Translations under genes and position numbers: made by a program
Source of the DNA: Larix kaempferi
Taxonomy: Eukaryota > Streptophyta > Pinopsida > Pinales > Pinaceae
DNA length: 64,000 bases
NCBI GenBank assembly: GCA_027924585.1
Contig: BSBM01002121.1
Span: forward strand, 843,222-907,221
Reading direction: 5' to 3'
Notes under the pieces: generated by a model
What the model was told of the DNA's origin: nothing
The model's input: the letters and a program-made list of their open reading frames with translations, nothing else
Databases searched by the model: none
In this document: positions 13,391 through 26,053 of the stretch, one piece after another
Layout of the letters: every line of letters starts with the position of its first letter
Numbering within the stretch: position 1 is the stretch's first letter

Positions 13391-13955
13391 AAGGTTTACA
13401 TGATTCTTACAAAACACGAGTTTTTAGAAAATGTGTTTTATTTCATAAATGGAATCAACAAAGTATGCACATTCTACGTCATAACGAAGTTCTATAGTTT
13501 GCGCATGCGTCCGGAAATAAGAAAAGCTTACTTCCACCGTTTTTTAAAATCACAGCTTCTAGAAGGTTTACATGATTTCGTAAAAAACACGAGTTTTTAG
13601 AAAATGTGTTTTATTTCATCAATGGAATCTACAAAGTATGCACATTCTACGTCATAACGACTTTATATAGTTTGCGCATGCGTCCGGAAATAATAAAAGC
13701 TTACTTCCCCCGTTTTTTAAAATCACACCTTTTAGAAGGTTTACATGATTTCTTAAAAAACACGAGTTTTTAGAAAATGTGTTTTATTTCATAAATGGAA
13801 TCAACAAAGTATGCACATTCTACGTCATAACGACTTTCTATAGTTTGCGCATGCGTCCGGAAATAAGAAAAGCTTACTTCCACCGTTTTTTAAAATCACA
13901 GCTTCTAGAAGGTTTACATGATTTCGTAAAAAACACGAGTTTTTAGAAAATGTGT
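13391..13955 (+). repeat. 4-monomer tandem duplication, right copy
   Basis: This is the partner of 12,700-13,260. It has the same private markers with a few later changes, such as CGAAGTTC for CGACTTTC near 13,487 and CACACCTTTTAG for CACAGCTTTTAG near 13,726. After about 13,955 the neighbouring monomers differ. Confidence 0.85.
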
Positions 13956-15289
13956 TTTATTTCATAAATGGAATCTACAAAGTATGCACATTCTACGTCA
14001 TAACGACTTTCTATAGTTTGCGCATGCGTACGGAAATAAGAAAAGCTTACTTCCCCCGTTTTTTAAAATCACAGCTTCTAGAAGGTTTACATGATTTGTT
14101 AAAAAACACGAGTTTTTAGAAAATTTGTTTTATTTCATAAATGGAATCAACAAAGTATGCACATTCTACGTCATAACGACTTTCTATAGTTTGCGCATGC
14201 GTCCGGATATAAGAAAAGCTTACTTCCACCATTCTTTAAAATCACAGCATCTAGAAGGTTTACATGATTTCGTGAAAAACACGAGTTTTTAGAAAATGTG
14301 TTTTATTTCATTAATGGAATCTACAAAGTATGCACATTCTACGTCATAACGACATTCTATAGTTTGCGCATGCGTCCGTAAATAAGAAAAGCTTACTTCC
14401 ACTGTTTTTTAAAATCACAGCTTCTAGAAGGTTTACATGATTTCGTAAAAAACATGAGTTTTTAGAAAATGTGTTTTATTTCATAAATGGAATCTACAAA
14501 GTATGCACATTCTATGTCATAACGACATTCTATAGTTTGCGCATGTGTCCGGAAATAAGAAAAGCTTACTTCCCCCGTTTTTTAAAATCACAGCTTCTAG
14601 AAAGTTTAAATGATTTCGTAAAAAACACGAGTTTTTAGAAAATGCGTCTTATTTCATAAATGGAATAAAAAAAGTATGCACATTCTACGTCATAACGACT
14701 TTCTATAGTTTGCGCATGCGTTTGGAAATAAGAAAAGCTACGTCCCCCGTTTCTTAAATCACAGCTTCTAGAAGGTTTACATGATTTCGTAAAAAACACA
14801 AGTTTTTAGAAAATGTGTTTTATTTCATAAATGGAATCTACAAAGTATGCACATTCTACGTCATAACGACTTTCTATAGTTTGCGCATGCGTCCAGAAAT
14901 AAGAAAAGCTTACTTCCCCCGTTTTTTAAAATCACAGCTTCTAGAAGGTTTACATGATTTCATAAAAAACACAAGTTTTTAGAAAATGTGTTTTATTTCA
15001 TAAATGGAATCTACAAAGTATGCACATTCTATGTCATAACGACTTTCTATAGTTTGCGCATGCGTCCGGAAATAAGAAAAGCTTACTTCCACCGTTTTTT
15101 AAAATCACAGCTTCTAGAAGGTTTACATGATTTCGTAAAAAACACGGGTTTTTAGAAAATGTGTTTTACTTCATAAATGGAATTTACAAAGTATGCACAT
15201 TCTACGTCATAACGACATTCTATAGTTTGCGCATGCGTTCGGAAATAAGAAAACCTTACTTCCCCCGTTTTTTAAAATCACAGCTTCTA
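13956..15289 (+). repeat. Monomer run containing the first CAGCATCTAGAAGG variant
   Basis: The run includes GCGTACGGAAAT (near 14,025), TTTGTTAAAA, then TTCCACCATTCTTT with CAGCATCTAGAAGG (near 14,246) and TTTCGTGAAAA, then CGTCCGTAAATAAG with TTCCACTG. This sequence of variants recurs around 18.0, 19.9, 26.3, 28.2, 36.3 and 37.7 kb, and with changes in 55-64 kb. Confidence 0.8.
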
Positions 15290-15900
15290 GAAGGTTTACA
15301 TGATTTCTCAAAAAACACGAGTTTTTAGAAAATGTGTTTTATTTCATAAATGGAATCAACAAAGTATGCACATTCTACGTCATAACGAATTTCTATAGTT
15401 TGCGCATGCGTCCGGAAATAAGAAAAGCTTACTTCCACCGTTTTTTAAAATCACAGCTTCTCGAAGGTTTACATGATTTCGTAAAAAACACGGGTTTTTA
15501 GAAAATGTGTTTTATTTCATAAATGGAATCTACAAAGTATGCACATTCTCCGTCATAAGGACTTTCTATAGTTTATGCATGCGTCCGGAAATAAGAAAAC
15601 CTTACTTCCCCCGTTTTTTAAAATCACAGCTTCTAAAAGGTTTACATGATTTCTTAAAAAACACGAGTTTTTAGAAAATGTGTTTTATTTCATAAATGGA
15701 ATCAACAAAGTATGCACATTCTACGTCATAACGAATTTCTATAGTTTGCGCATGCGTTTGGAAATAAGAAAAGCTTACTTCCCCCGTTTTTTAAAATCAC
15801 AGCTTCTAGAAGGTTTATATGATTTCTTAAAAAACACGAGTTTTTATAAAATGTGTTTTATTTCATAAATGGAATCAAGAAAGTATGCACATTCTACGTC
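15290..15900 (+). repeat. 9-monomer-spaced duplication, left copy
   Basis: TGATTTCTCA at 15,301 recurs at 16,857, an offset of 1,556 (9 x 173 minus 1). The order TTTCTCAAAA, CTTCTCGAAGG with CACGGG, CTCCGTCATAAGG, GAAAACCTTACTT, CTTCTAAAAGG and TTTATATGATTT is the same in both. A related set lies between them at about 16,050-16,500. Confidence 0.8.
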
Positions 15901-16849
15901 ATAACGACTTTCTATAGTTTGCGCATGCGTCCGGAAATAAGAAAAGCTTACTTCCACCATTTTTTAAAATCACAGCTTCTAGAAGGTTTACATGATTTCG
16001 TAAAAAACACAAGTTTTTAGAAAATGTGTTTTATTTCATAAATGGAATCTACAAAGTATGCACATTCTCCGTCATAAGGACTTTCTATAGTTTATGCATG
16101 CGTCCGGAAATAAGAAAAGCTTACTTCCCCCGTTTTTTAAAATCACAGCTTCTAAAAGGTTTACATGATTTCTTAAAAAACACGAGTTTTTAGAAAATGT
16201 GTTTTATTTCATAAATGGAATCAACAAAGTATGCACATTCTACGTCATAACGAATTTCTATAGTTTGCGCATGCGTTTGGAAATAAGAAAAGCTTACTTC
16301 CCCCGTTTTTTAAATCACAGCTTCTAGAAGGTTTATATGATTTCTTAAAAAACACGAGTTTTTAGAAAATGTGTTTTATTTCAGAAATGGAATCAAGAAA
16401 GTATGCACATTCTACGTCATAACAACTTTCTATAGTTTATGCATGCATCCGGAAATAAGAAAAGCTTACTTCCACCGTTTTTTAAAATCACAGCTTCTAA
16501 AAGGTTTACAGGATTTCGTAAAAAACACGAATTTTTAGAAAATGTGTTTTATTTCATAAATGGAATCTACAAAGTATCCACATTCTACGTCATAACGACT
16601 TTCTATAGTTTGCGCATGCGTCCGGAAATAAGAAAAGCTTACTTCCACCGTTTTTTAAAATCACAGCTTCTAGAAGGTTTACATGATTTCGTAAAAAACA
16701 CGAGTTTTTAGAAAATGTGTTTTATTTCATAAATGGAATCTACAAAGTATGCACATTCTACGTCATAACGACTTTCTATAGTTTGTGCATGCGTTCGGAA
16801 ATAAGAAACGCTTACTTCCCCCGTTTTTTAAAATCACAGCTTCTAGAAG

Positions 16850-17460
16850 GTTTACATGATTTCTCAAAAAACACGAGTTTTTAGAAAATGTGTTTTATTT
16901 CATAAATGGAATCAACAAAGTATGCACATTCTACGTCATAACGAATTTCTATAGTTTGCGCATGCGTCCGGAAATAAGAAAAGCTTACTTCCACCGTTTT
17001 TTAAAATCACAGCTTCTCGAAGGTTTACATGATTTCGTAAAAAAACACGGGTTTTTAGAAAATGTGTTTTATTTCATAAATGGAATCTACAAAGTATGCA
17101 CATTCTCCGTCATAAGGACTTTCTATAGTTTATGAATGCGTCCGGAAATAAGAAAACCTTACTTCCCCCGTTTTTTAAAATCACAGCTTCTAAAAGGTTT
17201 ACATGATTTCTTTAAAAACACGAGTTTTTAGAAAATGTGTTTTATTTCATAAATGGAATCAACAAAGTATGCACATTCTACGTCATAACGAATTTCTATA
17301 GTTTGCGCATGCGTTTGGAAATAAGAAAAGCTTACTTCCCCCGTTTTTTAAAATCACAGCTTCTAGAAGGTTTATATGATTTCTTAAAAAACACGAGTTT
17401 TTAGAAAATGTATTTTATTTCATAAATGGAATCAAGAAAGTATGCACATTCTACGTCATA
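16850..17460 (+). repeat. 9-monomer-spaced duplication, right copy
   Basis: This is the partner of 15,290-15,900, and includes the uncommon GAAAACCTTACTT near 17,152. Private changes include an extra A in the A-tract near 17,040 and TTTATGAATGCG near 17,129. Confidence 0.8.
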
Positions 17461-20400
17461 ACAACTTTCTATAGTTTATGCATGCATCCGGAAATAAGAA
17501 AAGCTTACTTCCACCGTTTTTTAAAATCACAGCTTCTAAAAGGTTTATAGGATTTCGTAAAAAACACGAATTTTTAGAAAATGTGTTTTATTTCATCAAT
17601 GGAATCTACAAAGTATGCACATTCTACGTCATAACGACTTTATATAGTTTGCGCATGCGTCCGGAAATAATAAAAGCTTACTTCCCCCGTTTTTTAAAAT
17701 CACAGCTTCTAGAAGGTTTACATGATTTCTTAAAAAACACGAGTTTTTAGAAAATGTGTTTTATTTCATAAATGGAATCAACAAAGTATGCACATTCTAC
17801 GTCATAACGACTTTCTATAGTTTGCGCATGCGTCCGGAAATAAGAAAAGCTTACTTCCACCGTTTTTTAAAATCACAGCTTCTAGAAGGTTTACATGACT
17901 TCGCAAAAAACAGGAGTTTTTAGAAAATGTGTTTTATTTCATAAATGGAATCTACAAAGTATGCACATTCTACATCATAACGACTTTCTATAGTTTGCGC
18001 ATGCGTACGGAAATAAGAAAAGCTTACTTCCCCCGTTTTTTAAAATCACAGCTTCTTGAAGGTTTACATGATTTGTTAAAAAACACGAGTTTTTAGAAAA
18101 TTTGTTTTATTTCATAAATGGAATCAACAAAGTATGCACATTCTACGTCATAACGACTTTCAATAGTTTGCGCATGCGTCCGAAAATAAGAAAAGCTTAC
18201 TTCCACCATTCTTTAAAATCACAACATCTAGAAGGTTTACATGATTTCGTGAAAAACACGAGTTTTTAGAAAATGTGTTTTATTTCATTAATGGAATCTA
18301 CAAAGTATGCACATTCTACGTCATAACGACATTCTATAGTTTGCGCATGCGTCCGTAAATAAGAAAAGCTTACTTCCACTGTTTTTTAAAATCACAGCTT
18401 CTAGAAGGTTTACATGATTTCGTAAAAAACACGAGTTTTTAGAAAATGTGTTTTATTTCATAAATGGAATCTACAAAGTATGCACATTCTATTTCATAAC
18501 GACATTCTATAGTTTGCGCATGTGTCCGGAAATAAGAAAAGCTTACTTCCCCCGTTTTTTAAAATCACAGCTTCTAGAAGGTTTAAATGATTTCGTAAAA
18601 AACACGAGTTTTTAGAAAATGCGTTTTATTTCATAAATGAAATCAACAAAGTATGCACATTCTACGTCATAACGACTTTCTATAGTTTGCGCATGCGTTT
18701 GGAAATAAGAAAAGCTTACTTCCCCCGTTTCTTAAATCACAGCTTCTAGAAGGTTTACATGATTTCGTAAAAAACACAAGTTTTTAGAAAATGTGTTTTA
18801 TTTCATAAATGGAATCTACAAATTATGCACATTCTACGTCATAACGACTTTCTATAGTTTGCGCATGCGTCCGGAAATAAGAAAAGCTTACTTCCCCCGT
18901 TTTTTAAAATCACAGCTTCTAGAAGGTTTACATGATTTCGTAAAAAACACAAGTTTTTAAAAAATGTGTTTTATTTCATAAATGGAATCTACAAAGTATG
19001 CACATTCTATGTCATAACGACTTTCTATAGTTTGCGCATGCGTTTGGAAATAAGAAAAGCTTACTTCCACCGTTTTTTAAAATCACAGCTTCTAGAAGGT
19101 TTACATGATTTCGTAAAAAACACGGGTTTTTAGAAAATATGTTTTACTTCATAAATGGAATTTACAAAGTATGCACATTCTACGTCATAACGACATTCTA
19201 TAGTTTGCGCATGCCTCCGTAAATAAGAAAAGCTTACTTCCACTGTTTTTTAAAATCACAGCTTCTAGAAGGTTTACATGATTTCGTAAAAAACACGAGT
19301 TTTTAGAAAATGTGTTTTATTTCATAAATGGAATCTACAAAGTATGCACATTCTATGTCATAATGACATTCTATAGTTTGCGCATGTGTCCGGAAATAAG
19401 AAAAGCTTACTTCCCCCGTTTTTTAAAATCACAGCTTCTAGAAGGTTTAAATGATTTCGTAAAAAACACGGGTTTTTAGAAAATGCGTTTTATTTCATAA
19501 ATGGAATCAACAAAGTATGCACATTCTACGTCATAACGACTTTCTATAGTTTGCGCATGCGTTTGGAAATAAGAAAAGCTTACTTCCCCCGTTTCTTAAA
19601 TCACAACTTCTAGAAGGTTTATATGATTTCGTAAAAAACACAAGTTTTTAGAAAATGTGTTTTATTTCATAAATGGAATCTACAAAGTATGCACATTCTA
19701 CGTCATAACGACTTTCTATAGTTTGCGCATGCGTCCGGAAATAAGAAAAGCTTACTTCCACCGTTTTTTAAAATCACAGCTTCTAGAAGGTTTACATGAT
19801 TTCGCAAAAAACACGGGTTTTTAGAAAATGTGTTTTATTTCATAAATGGAATCTACAAAGTGTGCACATTCTAAGTCATAACGACTTTCTATAGTTTGCG
19901 CATGCGTACGGAAATAAGAAAAGCTTATTTCCCCCGTTTTTTAAAATCACAGCTTCTAGAAGGTTTACATGATTTGTTAAAAAACACGAGTTTTTAGAAA
20001 ATTTGTTTTATTTCATAAATGGAATCAACAAAGTATGCACATTCTACGTCATAACGACTTTCTATAGTTTGCGCATGCGTCCGGAAATAAGAAAAGCTTA
20101 CTTCCACCATTCTTTAAAATCACAGCATCTAGAAGGTTTACATGATTTCGTGAAAAACACGAGTTTTTAGAAAATGTGTTTTATTTCATTAATGGAATCT
20201 ACAAAGTATGCACATTCTACGTCATAACGACATTCTATAGTTTGCGCATGCGTCCGTAAATAGGAAAAGCTTACTTCCACTGTTTTTTAAAATCACACCT
20301 TCTAGAAGGTTTACATGATTTCGTAAAAAACACGAGTTTTTAGAAAATGTGTTTTATTTCATAAATGGAATCTACAAAGTATGCACATTCTATGTCATAA

Positions 20401-22264
20401 CGACATTCTATAGTTTGTGCATGTGTCCGGAAATAAGAAAAGCTTACTTCCCCCATTTTTTAAAATCACAGCTTCTAGAAGGTTTAAATGATTTCGTTAA
20501 AAACACGAGTTTTTAGAAAATGTGTTTTATTTCATAAATGGAATCAACAAAGTATGCACATTCTACGTCATAACGACTTTCTATAGTTTGCGCATGCGTT
20601 TGGAAATAAGAAAAGCTTACTTCCCCCGTTTCTTAAATCACAGCTTCTAGAAGGTTTACATGATTTCGTAAAAAACACAAGTTTTTAGAAAATGTGTTTT
20701 ATTTCATAAATGGAATCTACAAAGTATGCACATTCTACGTCATAACGACTTTCTATAGTTTGCGCATGCGTCCGGAAATAAGAAAAGCTTACTTCCCCCG
20801 TTTTTTAAAATCACAGCTTCTAGAAGGTTTACATGATTTCGTAAAAAAACACAAGTTTTTAGAAAATGTGTTTTATTTCATAAATGGAATCTACAAAGTA
20901 TGCACATTCTATGTCATAACGACTTTCTATAGTTTGCGCATGCATTTGGAAATAAGAAAAGCTTACTTCCCCCATTTTTTAAAATCACAGCTTCTAGAAG
21001 GTTTACATGATTTCGTAAAAAACACGGGTTTTTAGAAAATGTGTTTTATTTCATAAATGGAATCTACAAAGTATGCACATTCTAAGTCATAACGACTTTC
21101 TATAGTTTGTGCATGCGTCCGGAAATAAGAAAAGCTTACTTCCCCCGTTTTTTAAAATCACAGCTTCTAGAAGGTTTACATGATTTCGTAAAAAACACAA
21201 GTTTTTAGAAAATGTGTTTTATTTCATAAATGGAATCTACAAAGTATGCACATTCTATGTCATAACGACTTTCTATAGTTTGCGCATGCGTCCGGAAATA
21301 AGAAAAGCTTACTTCCACCATTTTTTAAAATCACAGCTTCTAGAAGGTTTACATGATTTCGTAAAAAACACGGGTTTTTAGAAAATGTGTTTTACTTCAT
21401 AAATGGAATTTACAAAGTATGCACATTCTACGTCATAACGACTTTCTCTAGTTTGCTCATGCGTCCGGAAATAAGAAAAGCTTACTTCCACCGTTTTTTA
21501 AAATCACAGCTTCTAGAAGGTTTACATGATTTCTTAAAAAACACGATTGTTTAGAAAATGTGTTTTATTTCATAAATGGAATCAACAAAGTATGCACATT
21601 CTACGTCATAACGACTTTCTATAGTTTGCGCATGCATTTGGAAATAAGAAAAGCTTACTTCCCCGTTTTTTAAAATCACAGCTTCTAGAAGGTTTACATG
21701 ATTTCTTAAAAAACACGAGTTTTTAGAAAATGTGTTTTATTTCATGAATGGAATCAACAAAGTATTCACATTCTACATCATAACGACTCTCTATAGTTTG
21801 CGCATTCCTCCGGAAATAAGAAAAGCTTACTTCCACCGTTTTTTAAAATCACAGCTTCTAGAAGGTTTACATGATTTCGGAAAAAACACCAGTTTTTAGA
21901 AAATATGTTTTATTTCATAAATGGAATCTACAAAGTATGCACATTCTACGTCATAACGACATTCTATAGTTTGCGCATGCGTCCGGAAATAAGAAAAGCT
22001 TACTTCCACCGTTTTTTAAAATCACAGCTTCCAGAAGGTTTACATGATTTCGTAAAAAACACGAGTTTTTAGAAAATGTGTTTTATTTCATAAATGGAAT
22101 CTACAAAGTATGCACATTCTAAGTCATAACGACTTTCTATAGTTTGCTCATGCGTCCGGAAATAAGAAAAGCTTAATTCCACCGTTTTTTAAAATCACAA
22201 CTTCTAGAAGGTTTACATGATTTCGTAAAAAACACGAGTTTTTAGAAAATGTGTTTTATTTCAT

Positions 22265-22290
22265 AAATGGAATCAACATCACATTCTACG
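22265..22290 (+). repeat. 6-bp deletion in a monomer, block A copy
   Basis: Most monomers read AATCAACAAAGTATGCACATT here. This one reads AATCAACATCACATT, 6 bp shorter. The deletion is shared with the paralogous monomer at 30,731-30,751, which makes it a good marker that the two blocks share an ancestor. Confidence 0.9.
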
Positions 22291-22324
22291 TCATAACGAC
22301 TTTCTATAGTTTGCGCATGCGTTT

Positions 22325-22347
22325 GGAAGTAAGAAAAGCTTACTTCC
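22325..22347 (+). other. Perfect 9-bp hairpin in monomer (stem GGAAGTAAG)
   Basis: GGAAGTAAG is followed by the loop AAAAG and then CTTACTTCC, an exact inverted repeat. The usual monomer has GGAAATAAG, giving 8 of 9 pairs. Only three monomers with the perfect form were noticed: here, 30,791-30,813 (the block B partner) and 38,919-38,941. Confidence 0.85.
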
Positions 22348-24640
22348 CCCGTTTTTTAAAATCACACCTTCTAGAAGGTTTACATGATTTTTTAAAAAGC
22401 ACGAGTTTTTAGAAAATGTGTTTTCTTTCATAAATGGAATCAACAAAGTATGCACATTCTACGTCATAACGACTTTCTATAGTTTGCGCATGCGTTTGGA
22501 AATAAGAAAAGCTTACTTCTCCCGTTTTTTAAATTCACAGCTTCTAGAAGGTTTACATGATTTCTTAAAATACACGACTTTTTAGAAAATGTGTTTTATT
22601 TCATAAATGGAATCAACAAAGTATGCACATTCTACGTCATAAGGACTTTCTATAGTTTGCGCATGCGTTTGGAAATAAGAAAAGCTTACTTCCCCCGTTT
22701 TTTAAAATCACAACTTATAGAAGGTTTACCTGATTTCTAAAAAAACACGAGTTTTTAGAAAATGTGTTTTATTTCATAAATGAAATCAACAAAGTATGCA
22801 CATTCTACGTCATAACGACTTTCTATAGTTTGCGCATGCGTTTGGAAATAAGAAAAGCTTACTTCCCCTGTTTTTTAAAATCACAGCTTCTAGAAGGTTT
22901 ACATGATTTCTCAAAAAACACGAGTTTTTAGAAAATGTGTTTTATTTCATAAATGGAAGCAACAAAGTATGCACATTATACGTCATAACGACTTTCTATA
23001 GTTTGCGCATGCGTTTGGAAATAAGAAAAGCTTACTTCCCCCGTTTTTTAAAATCACAGCTTCTAGAAGGTTTACATGATTTCGTAAAAAGCACAAGTTT
23101 TTAGAAAATGTGTTTTATTTCATAAATGGAATCTACAAAGTATGCACATTCTACGTCATAACGACTTTCTATAGTTTGCGCATGCGTCCGGAAATAAGAA
23201 AAGCTTACTTCCACCGTTTTTTAAAATCACAGCTTCTAGAAGGTTTACATGATTTCGTAAAAAACACGGGTTTTTAGAAAATGTGTTTTGTTTCATAAAT
23301 GGAATCTACAAAGTATGCACATTCTACGTCATAACGAAATTCTATAGTTTGAGAATGCGTCTGGAAATAAGAAAAGCTTACTTCCACCGTTTTTTAAAAT
23401 CACAGCTTCTAGAAGGTTTACATGATTTCGTAAAAACCACTGGTTTTTAGAAAATGTGTTTTATTTCAAAAATGGAATCTACAAAGTATGCACATTCTAC
23501 GTCATAACGACTTTATATAGTTTGCGCATGCATCCGGAAATAAGAAAAGCTTACTTCCCCGTTTTTTAAAATCACAGCTTCTAGAAGGTTTACATGATTT
23601 CTTAAAAAACACGAGTTTTTAGAAAATGTGTTTTATTTCATAAATAGAATCAACAAAGTATGCAAATTCTACGTCATAACGACTTTCTATAGTTTGCGCA
23701 TGCGTTTAGAAATAAGAAATGCTTACTTCCCCCGTTTTTTAAAATCACAGCTTCTAGAAGGTTTATATGATTTCTTAAAAAGCACGAGTTTTTAGAAAAT
23801 GTGTTTTATTTCATAAATGGAATCAACAAAGTATGCACATTCTACGTCATAACAACTTTCTATAGTTTATGAATGCGTCCGGAAATAAGAAAAGCTTACT
23901 TCCACCGTTTTTTAAAATCACAGCTTCGAAAAGGTTTACATGATTTCGTAAAAAACACGAGTTTTTAGAAAATGTGTTTTATTTCATAAATGGAATCTAC
24001 AAAGTATGCACATTCTACGTCATAACGACTTTCTATAGTTTGCGCATGCGTCCGGAAATAAGAAAAGCTTACTTCCACCGTTTTTTAAAATCACAGCTTC
24101 TAGAAGGTTTACATGATTTCGTAAAAAACACGAGTTTTTAGAAAATGTGTTTTATTTCTTAAATGGAATCAACAAAGTATGCACATTCTACGTCATAACG
24201 ACTTTCTATAGTTTGCGCATGCGTTTGGAAATAAGAAAAGCTTACTTCCCTCGTTTTTTAAAATCACAGCTTCTAGAAGGTTTACATGATTTCTTAAAAA
24301 ACACGAGTTTTTAGAAAATGTGTTTTATTTCATAAATGGAATCAACAAAGTATTCACATTCTACATCATAACGACTTTCTATAGTTTGCGCATTCCTCCG
24401 GAAATAAGAAAAGCTTACTTCCACCATTTTTTAAAATCACAGCTTCTAGAAGGTTTACATGATTTCGGAAAAAAACACAAGTTTTTAGAAAATGTGTTTT
24501 ATTTCATAAATGGAATCTACAAAGTATGCACATTCTACATAATAACGACATTCTATAGTTTGTGCATGCGTCCGGAAATAAGAAAAGCTTACTTCCACCG
24601 TTTTTTAAAATCACAGCTTCTAGAAGGTTTACATGATTTC

Positions 24641-26053
24641 GTAAAAAACACGGGTTTTTAGAAAATGTGTTTTACTTCATAAATGGAATTTACAAAGTAT
24701 GCACATTCTACGTCATAACGACTTTCTATAGTTTGCTCATGCGTCCGGAAATAAGAAAAGCTTACTTCCACCGTTTTTTAAAATCACAGCTTCTAGAAGG
24801 TTTACATGATTTCTTAAAAAACACGATTGTTTAGAAAATGTGTTTTATTTCATAAACGGAATCAACAAAGTATGCACATTCTACGTCATAACGACTTTCT
24901 ATAGTTTGCGCATGCATTTGGAAATAAGAAAAGCTTACTTCCCCGTTTTTTAAAATCACAGCTTCTAGAAGGTTTAAATGATTTCTTAAAAAACACGAGT
25001 TTTTAGAAAATGTGTTTTATTTCATGAATAGAATCAACAAAGTATGCACATTCTACGTCATAACGACTTTCTAAGGTTTGCGCATGCGTTTGGAAATAAG
25101 AAAAGCTTACTTCCCTCGTTTTTTAAAATCACAGCTTCTAGAAGGTTTACATGATTTTTTAAAAACCACGAGTTTTTAGAAAATGTGTTTTATTTCATGA
25201 ATGGAATTAACAAAGTATTCACATTCTACATCATAACGACTTTCTATAGTTTGCGCATTCCTCCGGAAATAAGAAAAGCTTACTTCCACCGTTTTTTAAA
25301 ATCACAGCTTCTAGAAGGTTTACATGATTTCGTAAAAAACACCAGTTTTTAGAAAATGTGTTTTATTTCATAAATGGAATCTACAAAGTATGCACATTCT
25401 ACGTCATAACGACATTCTATAGTTTGCGCATGCGTCCGGAAATAAGAAAAGCTTACTTCCACCGTTTTTTAAAATCACAGCTTTCAGAAGGTTTACATGA
25501 TTTCGTAAAAAACACGAGTTTTTAGAAAATGTGTTTTATTTCATAAATGGAATCTACAAAGTATGCACATTCTACGTCATAACGACTTTCTATAGTTTTC
25601 TCGTGCGTCCGGAAATAAGAAAAGCTTAATTCCACCGTTTTTTAAAATCACAACTTCTAGAAGGTTTACATGATTTCGTAAAAAACACGAGTTTTTAGAA
25701 AATGTGTTTTATTTCATAAATGGAATCTACAAAGTATGCACATTCTACGTCATAAGGACTTTCTATAGTTTGCGCATGCGTCCGGAAATAAGAAAAGCTT
25801 ACTTCCATCGTTTTTTAAAATCACAGCTTCTAGAAGGTTTACATGATTTCTCAAAAAACACGAGTTTTTAGAAAATGTGTTTTATTTCATAAATGGAATC
25901 AACAAAGTATGCACATTCTACGTCATAACGAATTTCTATAGTTTGCGCATGCGTCCGGAAATAAGAAAAGCTTACTTCCACCGTTTTTTAAAATCACAGC
26001 TTCTCGAAGGTTTACATGATTTCGTAAAAAACACGGGTTTTTAGAAAATGTGT
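24641..26053 (+). repeat. Monomers between blocks A and B
   Basis: This run of about 8 monomers begins GTGTTTTACTTC, TTTGCTCATGCG, ACGATTGTTTAG. It resembles the interior of both blocks near 21.4-22.2 and 29.7-30.7 kb, and includes TTTCTAAGGTTTG near 25,070. It therefore looks like an additional, internally related segment and not unrelated DNA. Confidence 0.75.

Larger units (their letters stand above)
17760..24640 (+). repeat. Large duplicated block A (about 6.9 kb)
   Basis: Block A aligns to block B (26,054-33,970). The GCGTACGG monomer starts at 18,000 here and at 26,294 in B (offset 8,294). The TTTGCTCATGCG monomer is at 21,458 and 29,751 (offset 8,293). A shared 6-bp deletion at 22,271 pairs with 30,737 (offset 8,466), and AATGGAAGCAAC at 22,956 pairs with 32,288 (offset 9,332). 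The left edge is sharp: GACTTCGCAAAAAACAGGAG is shared near 17,897 and 26,191, while the monomers before it differ. The right edge is near 24,640. Inside the block an 11-monomer repeat (1,901 bp, 18,000 to 19,901) is itself preserved in B (26,294 to 28,195). Confidence 0.92.

Noticed and set aside
14646-14656. Transposon or retroelement fragments, promoters or tRNA-like structures within odd monomers
   Set aside because: Odd monomers (for example near 14,646 with GCGTCTTATTTC, or 10,851) differ only by point changes or small indels. I found no target-site duplications, terminal repeats or internal promoter boxes.
20694-21035. Longest open frames, 113 codons (also 24,320-24,661 and 57,517-57,858)
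   Set aside because: Each contains an extra A in the A-tract (near 20,840, 24,470 and 57,670), which lengthens the monomer to 174 bp and keeps the frame open for a further unit. The length is an accident of an indel, not a conserved gene.
23270-23290. CENP-B box (pattern TTCGnnnnAnnCGGG) in monomers with TTTCGTAAAAAACACGGG
   Set aside because: TTCG and CGGG are both present in the CACGGG variants, but the spacing between them is 9 bases and not the required 7, and most monomers have CGAG. It does not satisfy the established box.
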